64,000 nucleotides of DNA. Origin: Hellea balneolensis DSM 19091. Its GTDB lineage: Bacteria; Pseudomonadota; Alphaproteobacteria; Caulobacterales; Maricaulaceae. Below the pieces are notes generated by a model. The model had not been told where the DNA came from. It ran no database searches and worked only from the letters and a program-made list of their open reading frames with translations. Below are positions 14,501 through 20,296 of the stretch, in pieces (within the stretch, counting starts at the first letter, position 1; each line of letters starts with the position of its first letter). Made by a program: the position numbers and the translations under genes. The DNA lies in NCBI RefSeq assembly GCF_000428525.1, contig NZ_KE386760.1, positions 85,832 through 149,831 on the forward strand, read 5' to 3'.

Positions 14501-16338
14501 CTATCTTTGGCGAAACAGATGATGCCGCCGTTTACGGTGTGCGTGGATCGCGTTGGCTCGGTGACCACATCAAGCTTGGCGCAACCTATAATCACGATAC
14601 GGATGGCGGCGTAGAGTCTGATCTCTATGAAGTTGACCTGACCCTGCAATATGCCGCCGGGACTTACATCAAGGGTGAATTTGCCAGAACAGAAGGTCTG
14701 GGTGTCCAAACCTTCCGCTCTATCGATGGCGGCTTTACCTATAATCCTCTGGATCGCGGCGGCTTAGCAGATAACACATCTGCGGATGGCTATGCGGTGG
14801 AAGCAGCTGTTGATTTCACTGAAATTGACGGGTTCAATCTGGATGGTAATTCCTATGCTTACTGGCGCAAGCGTCAGGCCGGATTTGCGGGTTACTCTGA
14901 AACAACTAATCAGACGATCGAGCAATTTGGCGGCGGGTTGAATGTGAACCTCTCAGAGGGCCTGAACCTGACAGCACGTGCGGATGTGTCTGATGACAAG
15001 ACTGTTGGAACAAATAGTTTTGCAGAGGCTCGCCTGGATTATGAAGCCAATGAGAATATCACAGCCTCTGTTGGCCTGTCCTATAATGATGATGCCCGCG
15101 GAAACTCAGGTACATCTGTTGGTGCACGGGTTGATTACGAGTTCGATGATGAGAGCAAAATCTATGCTTATGGCCAAGTTGGTATTGAAGGTGAAAACCT
15201 CAGAACAACTGACCGTATGGGTGTTGGCGCGGAAGTTCGTCTGTCCAAGAATGTTCTTGGCGGCGGCGAAGTGTCCACGGGCGAAGATGGCCTCGGAGCA
15301 CGTGCATCACTGCGCTATCAGTATGAAGATGGTGACGAGTATTACCTCGCCTATGATCTGCCGCTGAATGCTCAGGCTCAATCAAATCTCGGAACGTTTA
15401 ACTTTGGAGCTCGCCGCCGTTATAATGACGTCCTGTCAATCTATGGCGAAGAGCGTCTGCAGTTTAACGACCTTGGACTGAACGGTGTGACCCATGCTTA
15501 TGGCGTCGATTATAAGCCGGGTAATTGGAACTTTGGTCTCTCAGGAGAAGTTGGCCGTGTTGATAATCTTGACCGCGAAGCTTTCTCTGCAAGTGTTGGA
15601 TATGCGTCTGAGCGTATGAAAGCCGGCTTTACAGGCGAATGGCGTGAAGACGAGAATATTGATACAGGTGATGAGCGCCGCACATGGCTCCTACGCTCTA
15701 CAGCTCGCTACCAAGCGAGTGAAGAGCTCAGCCTGCAAGGTAAGCTCAATCTGGCCTTCTCTGATCAGTCGCGTCCAGATGCTGACCTTGGACCACAAAG
15801 CTTTAATGAAGCTGAGTTCAAAGAAGCATCTCTTGCGGCGGCATACCGCCCGATCTGGGATGACCGTTTCAACTTACTCGGCAAGCTTGTCTGGCTAGAA
15901 GATCTGTCTCCAACGTCACAGCGCTTTAATGGCGAATCTCTTAACTACCGCCAGAAGAGTACAATTGCGTCGGTTGATACAAGTTACGATGTCTCGCCAA
16001 GATGGACGTTGGGCGGCAAATATGCCTATCGCTCAGGGTCAGTCACAAGCAATCGTGAGAGTCTTGACTTTACAAAGTCCGAAGCTCAGCTAGGTATCCT
16101 ACGCCTGGATTACCACGCGACCCATAAATGGGATGCTGTCCTCGAAGGTCGTATCCTGGATATCGGTAATGGTACGATTACCCGTCAGGGCGGCTTGGCT
16201 GGTGTCTATCGTCACGTAAATGACAATGCCAAAATCGGTGTTGGCGTGACATGGGGCGGCATCGAGGAAGAATATCTCGCAACGATAGGCGAGGAGGACG
16301 ATCTCGGATGGTTCCTCAACGTTGTCGGTAAATTCTAA
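1..16338 (+). CDS. Giant tandem-repeat surface protein with C-terminal outer-membrane barrel (5' end outside window)
   Basis: The reading frame is open from base 1, so the true start and any signal peptide lie upstream; about 5445 residues are visible. Domains in order: at least 31 DUF11-like repeats of 108-116 residues (bases 1-10347); three diverged copies to about base 12170, the last a more canonical DUF11 unit (VRKTARPRTVQIGDPVLYTI); between them, near 10795-10893, an acidic TDGDGAPD / DRDGDGIPD stretch like thrombospondin type-3 calcium loops; an SdrD B-like domain near 12174-12460 (GRVYDDVNHNGYPDDGEPG); a mixed region; then roughly 870 residues of alternating aromatic/polar strands ending in Phe, typical of an outer-membrane barrel. 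Role is inferred as a barrel-anchored stalk for adhesion or surface structure. The domain order is seen; substrate and export route are unknown. Long antisense frames here are shadows of repeat composition. Confidence 0.9.
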   Translation, partial: GAAITNTATANATPSGGTYTPATDTETVTPETPVPAMTLAKTASDTTDVQAGDVITYSYAVTNTGNVSMSNVTISDAHSGAGTLSAISPASVATLAPGASTTFTATYTVTQADIDAGADITNIATLNADPSGGTYTPVTDDETVTVEAPLPDVTLAKTASDTTNVQAGDVITYTYEVVNTGNVSLSDVTISDAHSGTGTLSAITPASATLAIGESVTFTATYTVTQADIDSGAAITNTATVNATPAGGTFTPETDDETVTVDAPVPSMSLAKSASDTSNVQVGDVITYTYDVVNTGNVTLNNVSISDVHSGTGTLSAISPASLASLAVGDSASFTATYTVTQADIDSGAAITNTATGNADPAGGTFTPPTDTETVTVDTAGPSLDMTKTPSQTSDAAVGDVITYTYVVVNDGNVTMSDVTVSDVHNGSGTLSAITPASVASLAVGDSATFTATYTVTQADVDSGAPITNTATADAVPATGSFTPVTDDASVSTEAAAPDSTLTKTASADTDVSVGDVITYTYVFTNTGNVSLANVSVSDVHNGTGTLGAISPASVASVAVGESVSFTADYTVTQADIDSGAAITNTATADATPAGGTYTPATADESVTPQTPAPDMTLVKTASDTSDVSVGDVITYTYEVVNTGNVTMSDVSITDVHSGSGTLSAISPAALASLAVGDSATFTATYTVTQDDIDSGAAITNTATANATPAGGTYTPATDDESVTPDAGAPEITFTKTASDTSNVQVGDIITYTYVAVNTGNVTINNVSVSDVHGGSGTLSAITPATVASLSVGQTATFTATYEVTQADIDAGAPITNEATVSGTPSQGTLPPTTDTESVTPDGAAPELSIDKRAVSTDFAAVGDVLSYEYDVTNTGNVTISGLSVSDDKIATVNCPVTTLAPGESTTCLADYTVTQDDLNTGSVTNIASVDGTPAGGTLTPPTDTETVGGTQSPAFTLAKSAVDTDFAAVGDTLDYEYLVTNTGNVEITGIAVSDDKIASVTCPVTTLMPTESVTCTGTYTVTQADLDAGSVTNIAEATGTPAGGTLDAAGDTETVSGTQSPELAIAKTALSTDFAAVGDILDYEYVVTNTGNTTIIDAITVDDDKITPPAIVSCPALPAGGLAPTASLTCTASYSVTQADLDSGSVVNVASATDGNVTSAPDTATVTGTQTPSMTLVKTPVETTYNAVGDILTYEYTVTNTGNVLMTDLVVTDDLIDTVTCNVPAIGNGDANFDPAEVVVCTASYEVTQADLDNGSVTNNATADATPAGGTLTPPTTDATVDAEQLPAMTMVKSAIETTFDSIGDVLTYEYEVTNTGNVLIADLAVTDDKIDTVVCDVTAIGNNDANFDPAEVVICTASYTVTQDDLDAGSVINNAAATGTPAGGTLVDATADETVDADQNPAMETVKTATDVNFEVPGDITTYEYVVTNTGNVTITDPITVTDNLIDTINCPALPAGGLLPGNSLTCTASYTVTQADLDAGSVTNLASATDGTTTSPQTSETIPADQNPGLSVVKSALFTDFTTAGEVVDYSFEITNDGNLTLTGTTRIEDDKIGTIDCFVGNFVPGSTQTCTASYTITQADVDAGFVTNQAYAQNGSVTSAPVDATVSATQTPSLGFVKRAVTSTFVNAGDVISYEFDVENTGNVTLTGVSISDDNIASVSCPKTVLAPAETMVCSADYTVTQADVDAGSVVNNASVSGNSPDGGSVDTPSSATVDSDPMPSMAFEKRAISSDFAQVGDILSYEFDVENTGSVTLSNIVITDDLIASVSCPLSSLAPSQSMVCSANYTVTQDDVNNGSVTNNASAAADLPDGTALPPVADTAIIDGTQTPSLDIDKQAVDTSYAAVGDVLDYTYRVRNTGNVDITNISVTDDLIPSLSCPATALAPAEEFTCTGSYTVTQDDIDNGSVTNIATANGTPAGGTLPPATDQATVDADQNPALTTVKTATTSDYDSVGDTINYDYLVTNSGNTTIIDPITVSDDKIASISCPALPSGGLLPTQSITCSATYVVTQADIDAGSVTNVATSSDGTVTSPPVDETVGATQAPSISMTKTATPQSFDTVGDTVSYEYVITNTGNVTLTDALSVSDDRIAAVTCPALPAGGLAPGASLTCTGTDTVTQADIDAGSITNTASATDGSVSTPPVSETVSAVQTPSLAIDKTALTADFASVGDLVDYEYLVTNTGNVTITNPISVADDKISSVSCPPLPSAGLAPNATLTCTATYSVTQADIDNGSVTNVATASTPGATSTPDTETVDAVQTPELAITKTAGESSFDAVGDVLTYEYLVQNTGNVTLTGAITVADDRISTVACPALPMAGLAPNETLTCSATYVVTQADIDAGEVINVASASNGGTTSPTDSATVTADQLPALTTIKSALSNTYNVPGQMIDYEYEVINSGNTTITDPITVADDKIASVSCPALPAGGLVPGASLTCTGTYEVTQTDIDNGSVENIASATDGNVTSPEVSKRVFATRTSTLQIEKTATNVNFTLPGDITTYEYVVTNTGNTTITDPITVNDNLIPNVNCPALPAGGLLPGDAITCSADYVVTQDNLDVGVVTNIASATDGTITSAPDSETIPANANPAIEARKASDDVSYNFVGQVLTYSYEIENTGNVTLTNEFEIVDNKIGTFVCFTGNLIPGQIESCTATYTVTQEDIDNGSVTNDAYAMHSRASSPPVFVTIPAEQNPELSLAKTALTADFTNVGDVLEYSFEVTNTGNTTITFPIEVSDNRIADVMCPALPAGGLLPGASLTCTGTDTVTQADIDAGSVVNTASATDGNVTSADDMASVNGVQTPSMAVNKIAGNNDFTMVGDVLNYTFIVTNDGNVTLTQPISIEDDRIGTISCPALPAGGLEPNQTLTCTASDTVTQADIDAGFVTNTATATDGTTTSLPDDETVTGTQDPALSIVKTANETEFSAVGDILTYDYVVTNTGNVTLIDAITVSDDKIATINCPALPAGGLPPTESITCSASYEVTQADVDAGSVTNVASATDGTTTSPTDDAVVSATQTPELSVAKTATTTEFNMVGDTLSYDYVVTNTGNVTITSAITISDDRIPNVTCPDLPAGGLMPGASLTCTGTDTVTQEDIDAGFVTNTASATDGTTTSEPVNETVTGDQESNLSLDKVATSNDFTMVGDVLSYDFVVRNTGNVTVTTPITIQDDKIGTITCPALPAGGLVPGATHTCSADYVVTQEDIDAGEVINIATAESGGTTSAPDTATITGTQEPSLTLVKSTTSTEFTAVGDILSYEYLITNTGNVSITQPLTVSDDKIADVTCPALPDGGLPPAGTLTCSADYVVTQADIDAGSVTNIASATDGTTTSDTDSVTVDAIVTNGLSIVKRGVTEGFSMPGDIVSYEYDVTNTGNATLLTEVTVTDDKIDTVICPALPDAGLMPQAVLTCRADYEVTQEDIDSGSVTNLATATSGDVTSPEVSETVEAVREPSMSVTKSVSEIVQIGGPIYDVTYQIVMENTGNVSLTDVQLEDNLTAALSPAEIYAAPTANISGFTGGSVNADYDGVSDILLLSGEPELPVGDAGVVTIIVRIDTTNGGPAQGNTAVGSAPELPADVPSNDPNVTPDTADDTNPTPLSIIDTDGDGAPDNFESSTEDRDGDGIPDSADYDPTGYFYCEENGTILTGGGISISGPNGVNSSVGTANDIVIVHDGSNGFFQFYVTAPGNYTMTPTYPETGVPSTDRVVQSDALDATSLLPANPAVLGSSEVGDTGVLADASAAANPRFYFDFEFEAGDPSILMNNIPMKFCGVSELSLAKSVIGDPIRQGDGRQLITYEFDISNTGETQVDSIQISDDLGDVYGDANVVVQSNEITEEPTAFTGAENTAYDGVNDITVLDGLGSLNAGEAMTVQLQALVAPETASTFINKATVEGANPLTGDVVSADDTAAIELIPAAKVNDLIVRKTARPRTVQIGDPVLYTIEVTNSGVGTISNVDIVDQIPYGFAYIPNSANVSDGTTTVTLEPNVAERRRLNWTVQPGAEAPLDTLAPGETISVNLNLLAGPNVEFGAHENQAFAQSLDTGERSEIATAIVDYIPEPSFDCTPVIGRVYDDVNHNGYPDDGEPGLPAVRLVTVNGDIITTDEFGRYHIPCAIIANNERGSNFLLKTDVRTLPLGYSPTTENPRVVRATRGKFVKMNFGAAHRPKLRIDLFTADFDAESGLLMPEAARRITSILAEDRISDRAIIVYHADELENVDTAQNALSLTMRMVRDVARKQFKDIAMEASWGDAKPFTRDGDLSLGQVFDGPAEGEVRDRVAFFANDNGNIERTDADEFDERARGREAGLRGGEGSEALAGDTRRSPNSFGGRRDAGEAESARPGRLTRWVGWGNKTTSYAEGMEIETTTTALDVVKRLNAQANVVATPEGRVIRAEGYWNYDAFIERAELRIFDADKSTRGAPVQKASFYNGTATLNVNSSSDAAGDNTPETMVYVLRAYSADGSFDETAPKILVLGEAEYDLTEEEWNAESRTAFGQNTLQVDNIRVRGGSVRVYGRNVGGETVQVMGQTLTVDADGKFITEQILPMGEQSVEIKVAGENGTENRILRTVDVKNRDTFYVAQIEATIGQNIAEDAAGDRSFEEGRVAFYVRSRLNDRWAVTATADTGEAEIENLFSGLDDKDLGQLLRRLDPERFYPTYGDDSTIEQDAPTSGKFYARLERDDDYALWGNYQTNFNDTEFARVQRTLYGAKLHWDENGNTTKFGDDRTRLTAFIAEGGSRQGRDELQGTGGSVYYLRNGDIAIGSEILRVETRDSVSGLVIESRRLAYGTDYDMDFIQGRVILNQPLGSRTDDGRLFRDGSQSGNETILVIDYEFTPIFGETDDAAVYGVRGSRWLGDHIKLGATYNHDTDGGVESDLYEVDLTLQYAAGTYIKGEFARTEGLGVQTFRSIDGGFTYNPLDRGGLADNTSADGYAVEAAVDFTEIDGFNLDGNSYAYWRKRQAGFAGYSETTNQTIEQFGGGLNVNLSEGLNLTARADVSDDKTVGTNSFAEARLDYEANENITASVGLSYNDDARGNSGTSVGARVDYEFDDESKIYAYGQVGIEGENLRTTDRMGVGAEVRLSKNVLGGGEVSTGEDGLGARASLRYQYEDGDEYYLAYDLPLNAQAQSNLGTFNFGARRRYNDVLSIYGEERLQFNDLGLNGVTHAYGVDYKPGNWNFGLSGEVGRVDNLDREAFSASVGYASERMKAGFTGEWREDENIDTGDERRTWLLRSTARYQASEELSLQGKLNLAFSDQSRPDADLGPQSFNEAEFKEASLAAAYRPIWDDRFNLLGKLVWLEDLSPTSQRFNGESLNYRQKSTIASVDTSYDVSPRWTLGGKYAYRSGSVTSNRESLDFTKSEAQLGILRLDYHATHKWDAVLEGRILDIGNGTITRQGGLAGVYRHVNDNAKIGVGVTWGGIEEEYLATIGEEDDLGWFLNVVGKF
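2536..10347 (+). repeat. Type B coding tandem repeats (about 324 bp each, cysteine pair per unit)
   Basis: About 24 units follow the type A block, from PELSIDK at 2536 to the unit before PSMSVTK at 10348. They share the type A framework (GDVLxYEY, VTNTGNV, VTQADIDAGSVTN) but the middle is replaced by DDKI..V.CPALPAGGL.P...LTC, giving two conserved cysteines per repeat. The switch in type at 2536 is abrupt. Confidence 0.9.
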
Positions 16339-16361
16339 AAACGGGACCATTTAAACCTAAA

Positions 16362-16390
16362 AGCCGTCCGGTTCTCCGGGCGGTTTTTTT
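16362..16390 (+). terminator. Rho-independent terminator of the giant gene
   Basis: Hairpin CCGTCCGG-TTCT-CCGGGCGG (one G-T pair) followed by eight T, starting about 24 nt after the stop codon. Confidence 0.85.
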
Positions 16391-16511
16391 ATGTTTGAAT
16401 TGATTTTATGCCAGCCCTTCGAAATCTCTGAAGACGCGTTAACCTCTCTTTAACCGTTTATTATGGTTTATAGAGTATTGACGTTAGGGATCATAATTGG
16501 AGGACGTTTCA

Positions 16512-17273
16512 ATGAAACCTTATGTCATTCAGGCGATTGCCGCCCTTTCAGTTTGTTTTGCGGCTTACGCATCACCGGCCAACGCGCAAAGTAATACGTC
16601 TGCAGATACTGCGAATAGCGCCCCGGAGCGCTCAACAACACGCCGTATTATTAAAAAAATAGAGCCAATACCTTATTGGGTTGATGCGGATCAGCTTCGT
16701 GTCAGAGATAATCCCGTGGCCGGAGATGTCATTGGCATGCTCAAATTAGGCGAAAAAGTAAAAGCCTATGACGTTTTTGAAAACTGGATTCGCGTGAGTA
16801 AGCCCGGCGGAAATGAGCAATGGGTCAATTCTGACTTCTTAACGAGTAACCAAGTGACATGGGCACGGTTTAACAATGATACACGCCGGCGTAATATCGG
16901 CTTTAGCCGCGCCACAGCTGCCAATGATGTCACATTAAAGCGGATCAGGGTTGAAGGAGATAAAGACGCTCGGATTTATGCAGCAAGCCTAAAGCGGACC
17001 TCAAATAATAACCGCGTTATCGTTACCCGTCAGAACTTTCGCTCCGGCCCTTATTTCGAAAAGCGTCTTGTGGCTTGCGGCGCGGATAAGTCCGCAACTC
17101 ATTTTCAGCTGCTAGGCGAAGGCTATAATTACATCATGATGGAAAAAGACATTCGGGCCCAGACTGTTGACGTAAACTCCGCGCAGCCGCGTGTTGAGGT
17201 TACAAGTAGTGATGCCAGCCCCAAATCTGTTGCCATTGCGAATTTCAGCTGCAAGACCTCAAAGCTAAAATAA
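16512..17273 (+). CDS. Exported SH3-domain protein
   Basis: 253 aa from the ATG at 16512, chosen because GGAGGA sits 8 nt upstream; an in-frame TTG 15 nt earlier would bury that site. A Sec signal peptide (MKPYVIQAIAALSVCFAAYA, cleavage after ANA) precedes a bacterial SH3 domain at about residues 55-110 with the typical LRVRDNPVAGDVIGMLKLGE and W-I-V features. The C-terminal 130 residues include an RNIGF..A..NDVTLKRIRV segment that I do not recognise. SH3 domains of this type often bind cell wall or peptide ligands, so a periplasmic envelope role is likely. It stands alone, convergent with the next gene. Confidence 0.75.
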   Translation: MKPYVIQAIAALSVCFAAYASPANAQSNTSADTANSAPERSTTRRIIKKIEPIPYWVDADQLRVRDNPVAGDVIGMLKLGEKVKAYDVFENWIRVSKPGGNEQWVNSDFLTSNQVTWARFNNDTRRRNIGFSRATAANDVTLKRIRVEGDKDARIYAASLKRTSNNNRVIVTRQNFRSGPYFEKRLVACGADKSATHFQLLGEGYNYIMMEKDIRAQTVDVNSAQPRVEVTSSDASPKSVAIANFSCKTSKLK

Positions 17274-17279
17274 ATCAGA

Positions 17280-17819
17280 TTATTTTATCTCTTCTTGAGC
17301 GTTCATAATTATAAGGCCTGAACTCGTCTTAGCAGGGAATTGAGCCGTTTTAGCTTGTGCCTTTTCAGAGGCAGGACTTCCGATATTTACGGCAAGAGAT
17401 AATGTGCGGCGGCTGAGCGCACCTTGCGGGCTCTCATAGATGGCATCTAAACTAATAAAATGCGTTCCGTTTTGACGTGAGGAAAACTGAACAGGTATAG
17501 AGAGCTTGGATCCTGGCGTAAGCCGAAGGCTTTGCGGCGTTGTACTCGACATCATATCAAGGCCTTGACCTGTTTTTAGAGACAAGCTCAGAAACCCGTC
17601 TTGATATATATACTCAAGCCTAAGAGTGATATATTCAATTTCTCCCGGCTCTGTGTGTCCATCATAATCATGCGTCATAGAGACAGCCGCGCCAGGTTTA
17701 ACAAATTCTGTATGCGAATGAGCGCCTAATGCGTGAGGTTTGTCCTCCGCATAGGATGCATTAGAAAACGCGGCGGAGCCTAATAAAAAAACGGCTGATA
17801 TGATTACATTACGTCTCAT
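17280..17819 (-). CDS. Exported protein of unknown function, partner of the adjacent metalloprotease
   Basis: 179 aa with a signal peptide (ISAVFLLGSAAFSNASYAED). The mature part is His/Asp-rich at its start (HALGAHSHTEF, THDYDGH), then predicted beta strands with a fibronectin-like or copper-chaperone-like feel (SLKTGQGLDM, LTPGSKLSIPVQFSS, GTHFISLDAIY). I cannot assign a family. It begins 4 nt after the stop of the metalloprotease gene, so the two are almost certainly co-transcribed and may act together in the periplasm. Confidence 0.65.
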   Translation of the reverse strand: MRRNVIISAVFLLGSAAFSNASYAEDKPHALGAHSHTEFVKPGAAVSMTHDYDGHTEPGEIEYITLRLEYIYQDGFLSLSLKTGQGLDMMSSTTPQSLRLTPGSKLSIPVQFSSRQNGTHFISLDAIYESPQGALSRRTLSLAVNIGSPASEKAQAKTAQFPAKTSSGLIIMNAQEEIK

Positions 17820-17823
17820 AGTC

Positions 17824-19473
17824 TTACCCAGTCACGCTAAGATTAAAGCAGCCATCTCCGCGCTTTGACCCTGTTCCGTTAATATTGAAAAAATCAAAAG
17901 CCTCGATGATATATTCCCCAGCAGCCAAGCGGTCTGAAAAGGTTTCTTCCCCTTTTTTGGAAGAGGTGGATTCGCTGATAAGTTTATTGCCTTGCCAAAT
18001 TTTGAAATCCGGATCGCGGTTTTCATCGCCGCTTATTTTTTCCGCTTTAATCGTCACATCTGTTGCAGTTGGCAGGTTTAGGAAAATAAACTCCCTATTG
18101 CCCAATTTATTGAATGTGCCGGCATCATCTACAGAGCAAAGCTGAGCAGGTGTGCCGTTTAAGCTTACCTCTTTATAAACGGGCAAGGCAGAACGTATGG
18201 CGCCGCTATTATTTTCTCCTTGGCCATTGGGGCCTTCGCCAGAGATTTTGTGACTCTCCAAAAGCCTGTTTAAGGCCGCAAGATCAACACCTGCTTCTTT
18301 GCGTAACCCATCCGCAAGGGAAAAAATCGTAGAGAAAACGCTATCCGTCTTAAAAGATTCGCTGCGCATAACAGCGTAAAGCGGTTTAAGGCCAGCGGAT
18401 ATTGTGTCGGAGCCATCGGCGGCGTCATCATAAATATCATATAAAACGGTACTGATTGTGGCCTCATTAAACCAGCCCGGCATATTTACAGTCTTTGTTT
18501 CAAGATTAAATGAGAAGCCAGAATTTTGGGCGTTGCCTGAACTGTCCCGATAGACAGGATTACCCGTTATTATGGCCGATAAAGCATTGCTCCACCCTTC
18601 ACTAAAGGCCACGCGTGCATCGAGCCTGTCTTGAAGAGAGTGTAACCCGCCAATCGAATCTTTGCGGGAGAGTTGATCCTCGAAATAATGGCCCCATTCA
18701 TGAAGAATAACATGTGGGTCATATTCATCTGTATCGCGGTTTTCTTCGCCCAAAATATAAATTGCGCCGCCGCCTTCTGCCGTTGAATAGGCGGATGTTC
18801 CGATTTGCCCTAAAGATTTTTGCCCTATCACGGTGCGGTTGTTTGGGCTCCAACGGAGCTCCAAAGGCGGAAAGTCTATGGCGGGATCAATGGACGTAAA
18901 AGCCTCCACCGCGCTATAGATCGTATCAATAATAGCAAAAGGCGCTGCGGCTCTGACCTCTGTATAGGATTGCCCTGACCATCCATGCGGGGCATGAAGA
19001 TTGCGGGTTTGTTGCGCTATTCCGCCTGTACTGGCTAGGCTGCCCTGCAAAACATAGAGCTGATTTTCCTGCGTATTATCTGTGACTTTAAAATCCCAGG
19101 ATGCTGTACTTTGCGATAATATCTGCGCTTTCGTACGAATACGGATATCTATATTAGGATCGAGTGTGAGTGTGTATTGCCCGTTACTGTCGGCTGTTGT
19201 TGCAGCCACTATTTCATCAGCTGAGTTGAGCGCCTCAATAACAACGCCGCGCGCGGGGCTTTTGGCTGTATTGGCGTAATCTAATCCTGATGTGGATGTG
19301 TGCGGAACTCGGTCATATGTGATTTGACCTGAGACTTTAACAGAGCTGACGGGCTGAGATGCAGGAGAAGGCGTAGCGGCGACGCTTTGCGGCGCAGGGC
19401 TGCTGCTCCCGCCGCCGCAAGCGCTCAGTAAAACTGTAAAGGCCCCGCATGCGGCTAATTTTATGTTGTGCAC
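17824..19473 (-). CDS. Lipoprotein zinc metalloprotease (HExxH)
   Basis: 549 aa from a GTG start with AGGAG 6 nt upstream. The N-terminus is a lipoprotein signal (FTVLLSACGGGSSS, lipidation Cys in LSAC). Residues about 45-150 look like a carboxypeptidase-regulatory-like beta domain (GQITYDRVPHTS, TTADSNGQYTLTLDP). The catalytic centre is VILHEWGHYFED at about residue 257, a gluzincin-style HExxH, with SEGWSNAL downstream as a likely third zinc ligand (Glu). The C-terminal about 110 residues resemble a pre-peptidase-type beta domain. It is probably anchored in the outer membrane and acts on extracellular or periplasmic protein. Exact peptidase family not resolved. Confidence 0.75.
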   Translation of the reverse strand: MHNIKLAACGAFTVLLSACGGGSSSPAPQSVAATPSPASQPVSSVKVSGQITYDRVPHTSTSGLDYANTAKSPARGVVIEALNSADEIVAATTADSNGQYTLTLDPNIDIRIRTKAQILSQSTASWDFKVTDNTQENQLYVLQGSLASTGGIAQQTRNLHAPHGWSGQSYTEVRAAAPFAIIDTIYSAVEAFTSIDPAIDFPPLELRWSPNNRTVIGQKSLGQIGTSAYSTAEGGGAIYILGEENRDTDEYDPHVILHEWGHYFEDQLSRKDSIGGLHSLQDRLDARVAFSEGWSNALSAIITGNPVYRDSSGNAQNSGFSFNLETKTVNMPGWFNEATISTVLYDIYDDAADGSDTISAGLKPLYAVMRSESFKTDSVFSTIFSLADGLRKEAGVDLAALNRLLESHKISGEGPNGQGENNSGAIRSALPVYKEVSLNGTPAQLCSVDDAGTFNKLGNREFIFLNLPTATDVTIKAEKISGDENRDPDFKIWQGNKLISESTSSKKGEETFSDRLAAGEYIIEAFDFFNINGTGSKRGDGCFNLSVTG

Positions 19474-19585
19474 CGACTTCTCCTGAATCGCCCGTCACGA
19501 AGACGATGCAATTCAGATGCCAAGGCGCCATCTAACCCTTGCGAGGTTTGGATCTATTACGAGTTAAGATGTAAGAGAAAAATGG

Positions 19586-20044
19586 TTATTCTGCTTGGCG
19601 TGCCGCGCGCACCCGCACCAGACCTGCTTGTGCATCCTTGTAGGTTGGGTAGAGTTTTAAGACGCCATCAAAATGCCATTCAGCCTGATCCAGATTCCCT
19701 CTGAATAATTCCAAATATCCATAAGAGACGCGGATATCGGCATTATCCGGATAAAGATAGGCCAGAACCTTAAATTCGCGTTCAGCATGGTCATATAACT
19801 TTGCCCATGTCAGGATGCGGGCTTTGGTAAAGCGAAACTCATATTGCGTTTTTATCGCCGGATCTGCGCTTTCAAGACGGCTGAGCGCGGCCGCATAATG
19901 ACGGGTTTTCGCAAGCTCAAGGGCTGAGGCGACGACGTCTTTATCTGAATTTGTTGGGCTTTGATATTGCCCAGCCGCAAGCGGGGCAAACCCTAAAGTG
20001 AGCAAAAAGGTAGCCTTAATAATATGAAGCTTTGTCGTTTTCAT
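19586..20044 (-). CDS. Exported TPR protein, paralogue of the YaiO N-terminal region
   Basis: 152 aa: a signal peptide (ATFLLTLGFAPLAAGQ) and then about three TPR-like helical pairs. It is parallel along its whole length to the first 140 residues of the YaiO-like gene at 21472: both have a KARIL(S/T)WA...YxxAE core, P-DN-D-R, and a YP-Y-DA--GL-VR ending. It has no barrel. It is divergent from the polysaccharide operon, with 252 bp between. A role as a soluble periplasmic partner of that secretion system is inference. Confidence 0.7.
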   Translation of the reverse strand: MKTTKLHIIKATFLLTLGFAPLAAGQYQSPTNSDKDVVASALELAKTRHYAAALSRLESADPAIKTQYEFRFTKARILTWAKLYDHAEREFKVLAYLYPDNADIRVSYGYLELFRGNLDQAEWHFDGVLKLYPTYKDAQAGLVRVRAARQAE

Positions 20045-20296
20045 TTATATAATTAGCCAGCCCATATTGTGATGCTATTAACGTCTATCGCATGTAATTT
20101 ATAATATAGGGTTACGATTGATTTAATTAATTATAGCAGAACCCCCATAATATTGGAGGTTTATGAAACCCGGCTCAAAATATTTCTATTTTCTTAACTA
20201 AAAACTCTAAGCGTTTGAACATTTTCCTATGGTTTAACTGACCTATGGGAACTGCATGAACTCATTTGAGTTTGTGAATACTTTGGGAAATATATT

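Noticed and set aside
20163-20201. 12-codon frame after GGAGG (MKPGSKYFYFLN)
   Set aside because: Ribosome site only 3 nt from the ATG, no recognisable motif and no neighbouring exporter.
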